DNA of 64,000 bases, from positions 1 to 64,000 of the forward strand of contig JAWPHD010001418.1 of assembly GCA_037043455.1 (NCBI GenBank), given 5' to 3'. Origin of the DNA: Cyrtodaria siliqua. Taxonomy: Eukaryota > Mollusca > Bivalvia > Adapedonta > Hiatellidae. Below the pieces are notes generated by a model. That model worked only from the letters and a program-made list of their open reading frames with translations, was not told the DNA's origin and searched no databases. Below are positions 46,601-55,600 of the stretch, piece by piece. How positions within the stretch are numbered: position 1 is the first letter of the stretch; the number at the start of each line of letters is the position of its first letter. A program made the position numbers and the translations under genes.

Positions 46601-49600
46601 TGTGGTAGCATTGACGCCGGGTATTAGGCTTGCAACTGAAACAACATTTCATGTGTTAGATAGTGACAAATAAAAAGAGTCCGATGGACTATCCAAATGA
46701 TTTAGAAACTGGTAGTTAAGTGAATAAATGTACAAACTCATTATGTCGGCTGTTGTTTACGGACTTTCAATATTTTAAAAGCCTGAAAATCAGAAAATAT
46801 TAATTTTTGTAAACAATCTAAACTTTACCGTATTTATTGACGATTTGACATTCACACTATTGTTTGAATGTTGTTTCATGTCAATTTCAGCACTTGTTGA
46901 GCTATATACGACGGTCGAATATATATTTAGTGGTGGAGGCAAACCACCACTTTTTCCTGAGTTTAACCAGTACTGTATGCCTTCCGCCGTCCGTAAGAAT
47001 AGACACTTTCTCACTTACAAGTCGAGCTCCTAGTGGGATTCGAACCCGCCGCCGTGAGAGGCGAGGTTTAAATTACGCAGCGTGTTTACCATCCCGGCCT
47101 ATGGCCGTAACAAGGCTCACCGTATTAAGAAACAGTAGTATCATTACTTACTGGTCCTTATGGATCATCAAGCCCGACATGTGTGGATTCAAAGTAGATT
47201 ATCCATCCTTAAGCCGGTACAATTGGCTATGACAGAAGTTGCATCAAACATTAATTCTCATGAACAGGCTCATTTGAACCGACTCTGTTGTTTTTTCTTG
47301 TTTGCAAAAGAAAACCCCACATGTATTCACGCATTCGACTATGAACACTTAAGCTCATCTCCATCCCCAGTGACCTCTGACGTCCCACAGGGAACACAAC
47401 TTGGACCTCTCCTAATCCTGGTCTTCACCAATGACATGCACTCGCGTGTTCCCTCTACAGCCTGTCTATGGGCTTACGACTGTCTTTTTCACGGAGTGAT
47501 CAACGGCGAGCAAGACTCGGTGAAAATACGGGAAGATTTAACAACTTATAGGAATGGGAGCGGGAGATGATATTCAATCCAGACAAGTGCGAGCACATCC
47601 GAATCACCAACAAGCGAAAAGTCATGAACACACCTTACTCCCTCTATGGCCAAACACTGAACGAGACAACCAACCGAAGCCCCAACCGGAGGAATGTACC
47701 ATTCTGCACAATGAATGCTTACAAGGGTTCCCTCTGACTTATTAATAGCCGTTGCCATCTCAGCGCCAACCACAGAGGCCTTCAGGTTCCACATCGGCGC
47801 TATGTCCATATGCTGTAAAGTGAACACTGTTTTTAACCTGCTTATAATATGTACAAAGAACCTTCCTTCACGAATGCACATATATCACTACAGTGCGATT
47901 ATGCTCAAGCGGGACATGCACTTGAATGGAAGAATAAGAAAAGAAAATGGTATGTTGTTACATGTATGAACTTATACAAAAAATATAATAAACAAAACAC
48001 AGATTGGGAACAGCAGATGTGTTGATAAATTTGAAAATGTGGTTCATATACACACTTACGTGTTTTTGCCAATCCACGGGCATCGTTTTGACTACATGAA
48101 TCGGGAAAACACATACCCATGTAGATTACCGGTAAAACCTGCAAATAAAAAGCACGTTGCAAAACAGGTTATACACTCCAGCAAAGGCTTCCTTGTAATA
48201 CATATGAATGAGTTTAATGGGCTTGCAATATTCTGCACCGGGCTAAACTAACTTCCTCTCGACGAATGGCTCGACTAGAAGGAGTAAGGTTTAATAGAAT
48301 GCAGTTTATTGTTGACAGATAAGTCCCAAGCGGCTATAAAGGTATAAGGTAACTTGGTATTAGCTATATGTCGATCCAATGCTGTCTTAGCAGCACTATA
48401 AGCTCTATCATTACCTGTATTCCTGCATCACTTGGAAGCCAGCAGAATACGATAACATTATCAAGTATCCGAGAGAGTCGTATTTTTCTATAAGTTGAAA
48501 CAAAACCCGGTTATCATGTTTTGGTTTTCCACAAGAAACAAACAAGTACAACCTCATAAGTGAATAAGGCCGAAAACACCACAAGTTTTGCATGTTTTGA
48601 TCTCAGTTTCTTAATAGCCATTTCCCATTATTAAAGTTATATTGTAGATTGCTAATTCAATACAAGTAGTAACAAGAAGGTGAATACGTGCGATACTCTA
48701 TTATCATGCAGCTTACATTAATTTCTTAAGTTAATTCATAGTTTTATCTGTGGAAGAGACACTCGGATATAGACAGCGGGATGTCCCGTGTATCGAAGTA
48801 CGCCGAGCATGCTTAAGAGCGATATTATTTCTACGGTTTCTTTCCCCCTCATTGGGGCGTCTCTAAATAACCTTGGAATACATGTGTCAATGTGCAACAG
48901 TCTCATATACTCAAAATGTTTTAATTTGGTATTATTCTAAAATTAAAACTTACAGGACCTTTGAATGATACTATGCAGTACTGTCCTAAATAACATTGAA
49001 ATACATGTGTCAATTTAAAGTACAACAGTCTCATTTACTCAAAATGTTTAAATTTGGTATTATTTTAAATTAAAACTTACAGAACCTGTGTATGATGCTA
49101 TGCAGTATTGTCCAAGGTATGGGTGTGTCGGTGACTTGTCCTCTCCATATACAACTGGCTCCACCGCCAGGCACTCGTCATATGATCCCAACCAGAACAC
49201 ATTACCGTTCAGTATTCCGCTGGCAGGTTTACCCATAGAATCTATCACTAGAAAAACAACAAAACAATTCCAACAATTATTATATGCTATTTTAATAAGT
49301 CACATGTACTAGGTTGGTTTGAGGATATCCTCAAAGAAAAAACATAATATATAGGTAGAATAGATGGATGTGCCCCGAATCTGCCCTGGGAATCTGCCCT
49401 ACTCTTACTAACGGATCAATTCCTTTATGATTCTTTTACGTGCTTGGTGGATAAACTCCAATACACGGCACTGCCTAGTTTACGTCCCCAACCAAAGGAC
49501 GAGGCTTGCACAAGAACACACTGACGAAACTTAGTGGCACCGGTGAGACTTAAACACGAATCCAGCGAATAAAAGTTAACCATGCCTTCCACAGAGCCAC

Positions 49601-52600
49601 GTCAGCCGCCCCTATAAGTGAATGACGTCCGGACAATAATTATACGTGTACAATTACAAAGGGCAATAACTATAATTTGAGTATATATAGTTTTATTGTT
49701 TTTGCGCTCTGCATTTCGTCTCAAAGCCCTCTTCCACGGTGGCGTTTCACTCCAATCTACTTCGCTTAGCCTCAGCCCTCGAATGGGGACATCAATTGAA
49801 TTGGACTGTCCGTGTATTGGGGTCAAAATTTGTTTGCATCGTGTTTTATTACGTCATTTTCAACACATGTAAGGATATAGAGACTGCAATATTTCGTATG
49901 TGTCGTGCTCGGCCGTTTCCAAAGGTCCATTATCATACTCTTTTATATATGACGGTCGATTTGTTTATGGTGGGCCCACATGTTCTGGGTCCATCCGTAA
50001 GATTGACACTTCCTCACTTACAAGTCGAGCTCCCAGTCGGATTCGAACCTGTAGCTATACGTTTGATATATAGTACAGACTAGCACTATGACGCTTGAAT
50101 AACGATAGTATAGAAGGATAGAGGGAAAAATAGATAGTATTATAGTGTATGTATACAGTAATGTGTATAGTACTTTATATATACTATAACATCATATATT
50201 CTGCTCCATATCCTTCTGTCACCCTTTTTAATATAAAAATTAACAGTATAGTTAAATGCATCACTCCTGGTGTGGATTGCTCTCTATGTGTTGACGACTT
50301 CGTTATATGCATGCAACAAACATGAACACTACTGAGAGACAACTTCAACAATGTATGAATAAACCTCAGACCTGGAAGGATGAAAGTGGTTTTACATTTT
50401 CTAAATCTAAAACTAATTGTATGCAGTTTTGTCAACTACGTAAACATCATGAAGACCCTCTTCTAACACTTGATGGGTCACTAATACCAGTATAACGTAA
50501 ACATCATGAATGAATGAATGAATGGTGTTTTACGGCACGTCGACACATAAATAGGTCATATTGTGCGCAAAAAATTATGAAAATGAAGTATTAATTAAAA
50601 ATTAATGTAATTATATAAAGATAAAACTATTAAAAAATAAGGGATGATCAGGTGTAATATAAACTATGTATGTAAATCAACAAATGCCCGTCAACGGGTA
50701 TATAAACAAGTAAATATATATAAGAACACATTACAATGCTTTATATAGTCTGATCTCTTTCAGGAAATCTAAAACAAGACTAAAATCTACAGTATCAAAT
50801 AACTCTTTCATCGTATTAACATTGTAGTACCTTTGACGCATTGGATCAAAGTCTACACATTCCAATAATATGTGTTTGACCGTTAACGGTGCAAAGCAGG
50901 GCATACATTCTGGTAATTGCTCACCTTGTAATAAATATGAATGAGTATAACGTGTATGCCCTATCCTGCACCGGGCTAGGACAACTTCCTCTCGACGAAT
51001 GGGTCTACTAGAAGAACGCCATTCTCCGAGTAACGGTTTAATTGGATGGAGTTTATTGTTAACTGACAAATCCCAAGCGGCTTGCCAAGAGTTACGAATA
51101 TATGTGTTAATACAACTTTTAAAATCAGTATAAGGTAATTTGGTATTAGTGATGTGTAAATATAATGCTGCCTTAGCAGCACTATCAGCTCTATCATTAC
51201 CACGTAGTCCTACATGGCTTGGAAGCCAGCAGAAAATAATAACATTATCAATTATAAGAGAATTGTACTTTTCTAAAAGTTGAAGCACAACTGGGTTATC
51301 ATGTTTCATATTACCCAGTGCTTGAAGAGATGAAAGGGAATCAGAAAAGATTACAAAATAGTCATCATCAGATTCCTGAATATAATTTAAGGCAAGTTCA
51401 ATTGCCTTAAGTTCAGCTGAAAAGATAGAGGCCTTGTCAGGCAGGCGGCTCTTTATGCTGTGTTTGTGAACAACAGCTGCTGCAGCTACCTTATCTCCAT
51501 CTTTAGAGCCATCTGTGTAGATATGTTGAAAGTTACTGTATTTCGATTTAATTTCATTAAATTTGCTTTGAAAGACAGTAGGGTCTGTGCTGGATTTGTT
51601 ATTATTACAAAGATCAAAAATAATTGTTGGTGTTTCCAAAGTCCACGGTGGAACTTGTGGTACTTTGTACTTGGCAATCAAATTTAGGTCGATTTCAGTG
51701 TCGCTTAATTTTGGTTTAATACGAAGACCAAATGGTCGAATGGCCTTCGGTTTTCGATCAAAAAGAGGTTCACAACTTGGATTAAAAACATTATCGAAAG
51801 TTGGGTTTGAAGGGTTTGACTTTAATTTAATGGCGTATTGAAGAGATAATTTGTCCCGTCTATGAGATAGTGATGGTTCATTAGCTTCAACATATAGACT
51901 TTCGGCTGGTGATGTACGAAAGGCACCTAAGGCGAGTCGTAATCCTACCATATCCTTTATTTGTAAATAGTTTTATCTTTATATATTTACATTAATTTTT
52001 AATTACTACTTAATTTCTTCATCTTTCGTTGGTTTTTGCGCCCAATATGACATATGTATGTGTCGACGTGCCGTAAAACACCATTCATTCATTCATTCAT
52101 TCATGCATTCATTCATTCATTCATTCAATATCCTTCTATACTATCGTAATGTGAAGATTAGGGCGCAGTTGTTCCCGGGTTCATTTGGTTATTTCCCTTG
52201 CTTTGGTACATTTCTAATAAATAACCTAAGATAGTTTGTAGATGAGACGTTACCATGGTTACACAACAATTCAATTGTTTTACATATCAGAATCATGTTG
52301 GCTACTGCAGGTGGATGGTCAAAATCTGTCTCATGATATTATCTGATAGCTAACGTATCTGCATTGAATGACAGATTACAATTTCACTTATATGCCAAAA
52401 CAAACACAGTGACGTGTAGCCTACTAAGATAATAATAATTATGATCGGTATGACATACATGTTAACCTTTGTCTAGTTTATTAAGCTAAAGCAGTATCTA
52501 GTTTACTAAACCAAATTAAAGTTTTATATATAGTCCTAACAGAAACAACACAACACAATTGTGCAACTAATTGAATAATGGACCGTAAAGATTGTGAAGA

Positions 52601-55600
52601 TTGTTTGACCGTTTATCGGAGTCTGTCCTCCGAGCACGTTAACGAACCATAGGTGGGTATTCGTTAGTACGAGTATGGCTGGTTCCCGGAGTCCTATGTA
52701 TCTTTCCCCTCCCTCTATTACGACACTTTATAACATATAGGGAATACTTAGTAATGTGTATGGCAGGTTCCCGGAGTCCTAGGTAACTTTCCCCTCCCTC
52801 TATTACGACACTTTATAACATATAGGGAATACTTAGTAATGTGTATGGCAGGTTCCCGGAGTCCTAGGTAACTTTCCCCTCCCTATATTGCGACACTTTA
52901 TAACATATAGTGAATACTAGTAATGTGTATTGAAGGTTCCCGGGGTCTTATGTATCTTGCCCCTCTCTCTGGTATAATGTGTAAATGAGCCGTTAAACAA
53001 AATGAAATTATTGTAATGTTCTATTCGGTACAGTTGCCCAATACCTTCAATTCTGACAAAGATACTTTTTTTTTTAATTTGGCTCCCGTGTTTTCTATAA
53101 TGGGGATAAAGGTCAGAAACACAGAAGTATCAGAATATCCTTTAAATTTGTGAATGGATCCCCTTTTCGGTATTTATGTATATAAGTAAGAATATCAAAA
53201 AGTAAACATTTATTTTTAACAAGTCAGTAAAACCACTAACATGTTCCAAAAACATACGATCTAACCAGTAAAGCATCGATGAAAAATACGTCTGTAATGA
53301 CGTAAATATGATAAATTTTCATTTGTACATAGACGTCATTATAATCCTTCCTCCCGCCGCACCAATTATAGGCAGGCACAATATTAATCGAGTCCATCTG
53401 ATAATCCAATCCCCTGCCGAGCTAATTTACCATATGTCAACCTTAGCCCGTTATGAATGTATAATGGACTGTCCTTTCTTTGAATTTAGACCATTCCATT
53501 TATTTTACAAAGGGGTGTTTTGGGGAAATGACTGATGAGCAGCCGGACATTGGAGTTACTCGCAGGCTGATCTGGGTTTACAATGGACACAAAGGCTATT
53601 GTAGCCGCCCTTAGCAGTCTAAGGGTTAATTAATGAACTTTCTCCTGTTTATAATATTAAACATTCTGTAGTTGGTGATTATGCTATGGGACTGATACAG
53701 TTAGGAGTAAATGGAAAACGATGACTAAGTCTGTAAATTAGAAGAAATATCAAATATTTAATGAATTACGTAGACACGATATTCGTGAGCAAATAGATGG
53801 TATATGGGTAATGAAATAGAAATTTTGATTTTACTTACACATGTTATAACTTAAAAATCATAAAAGAAGGGAATATATATAACTTTTAAAACTGTTTAAA
53901 AAAAAATGGATTCATATATCATTGTGTCTGTTGTGTCTCAGTGTCTCCAAAATTAATATTTCCCAAACTGTGGTAGCCGTTATGCATTGGGAAAAGCGAT
54001 ACTTATTAAATGCATAAGTTCAATATTCGTAACGTCATATATTGTGTAAACCTTTCAACATTATTTTTGACATAATATACCTATGGGAGTATTATATACC
54101 TGTGTAAGTAATGAACTGTTTGTCCGGAATCAGTTTATTCTCAAAACATTATATTTATTGAGATTTAGCCCTGTAAGTTAAATAGCAAAAGCGAGTACTA
54201 TATTGAATTCTTCACCGAAATTGTTTTTAAAGAACCTAACCCGCCAAGTAACGGTCAAATGGCACTTCAAAACCGTGCATCAAAACGCTATCCAGGTGTT
54301 CAGGTCATATACTACTGCATATGTGCCGGATTAAAAGTAACTTTTTATTAACGGGTTTTAAAATGCCCGTGACTGAATATGCGTAAAATGAATTATGAGT
54401 TGGTTGGTAACTCTTAATTCGACGCTCCAGACTCGGGGGGTTTGGCCTGGCTTGTTAAAGCCGTTTATATTGTGTCTAAAGAGGTTGGATAATATGTAAA
54501 TAAATACTGAAAAGGTGATCCCTTGGAAGCAACAAACACAAACAAGAGAGAAAAGTAGCAGACTCGGTTGTACTGAGTCTGTTAATTAGAGGTAACACCT
54601 CTCACGTCTCCTAGTTCAGACTTAAGCGATATTCTACTTTAATTCAACACAGAATGGGCTTGATGATCCCAAAGGACCAGTAAATAATAACACTACTGAT
54701 TTGTAATCGGGGAGACTTTTTACGGCCGCCACTGCACTAAACAAACGCTAGAGTGAATGTCAAGAAATACTGAGCCTGTTCATGAGCGGTAATTATAAGA
54801 TGCAACACCTCTCACGACGCCTCCTAGCACCGACTTATGCGGTATTCTACTTTAAAGCAACACAGAATGGGCTTGATGACCAAAAGGACCAGTAATTTTT
54901 ATATATATATATATATATATATACCTCATTGTCAATAGGTTTAGAAACGGTGTACATATTATGTAAAATTTAGCTGTTTTGGCGGGATAGCTACTTTAAC
55001 TAAAATAAGGAAGGTTCGGTGATGTCCCCATTTAACTAGTACAATCGGGCGCCTGTAATATTAATGTTGTCAGCGTGTACACATACACATGGAGTAATGT
55101 TTAAATAAAATTAAATGAAACGACATTCAAGGGCCTTTATTTGATAATATACCTTACGACCTTAACTACGCTAGTTCATGCTGCCTAAACATATGATATA
55201 AACATAATAAAAATGTAAAAAAAAATGCCGAAAGAAATCTGTGAAATAAGACTTACTTTTTAGTGCCCATTGCTCACTTCTGGTAAGCGCTTCTAAAAAT
55301 AATTCTGTATGGTTCAGGCAAGTATTACTGACATTATAGCTGTCGTCTGCATTCGCTCCAATACCTGCATCCAGGAGCTTCTCCGCACGCGCTACGACGT
55401 CATTATTCATTTCGCTCATGAAACCGTCATTTACTTGACGTTGATTGGAGGATTTGAGATACTTCTGCGAGAATGTATTAATTTTATGCATATGCTCTAT
55501 GGCCGCCATTAAGTCTTTATCATTTCTTGCATCTTGACCCACAGCATGCATGCACGTTATGCTTAAGACCACAAGTATGATGATTGCAGGTCTTGCCTTA

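Noticed and set aside
46538..46635. Earlier donor GCA|GTAATG for exon 4
   Set aside because: It gives a phase that mismatches exon 5. The donor five bases on restores the frame and the membrane span.
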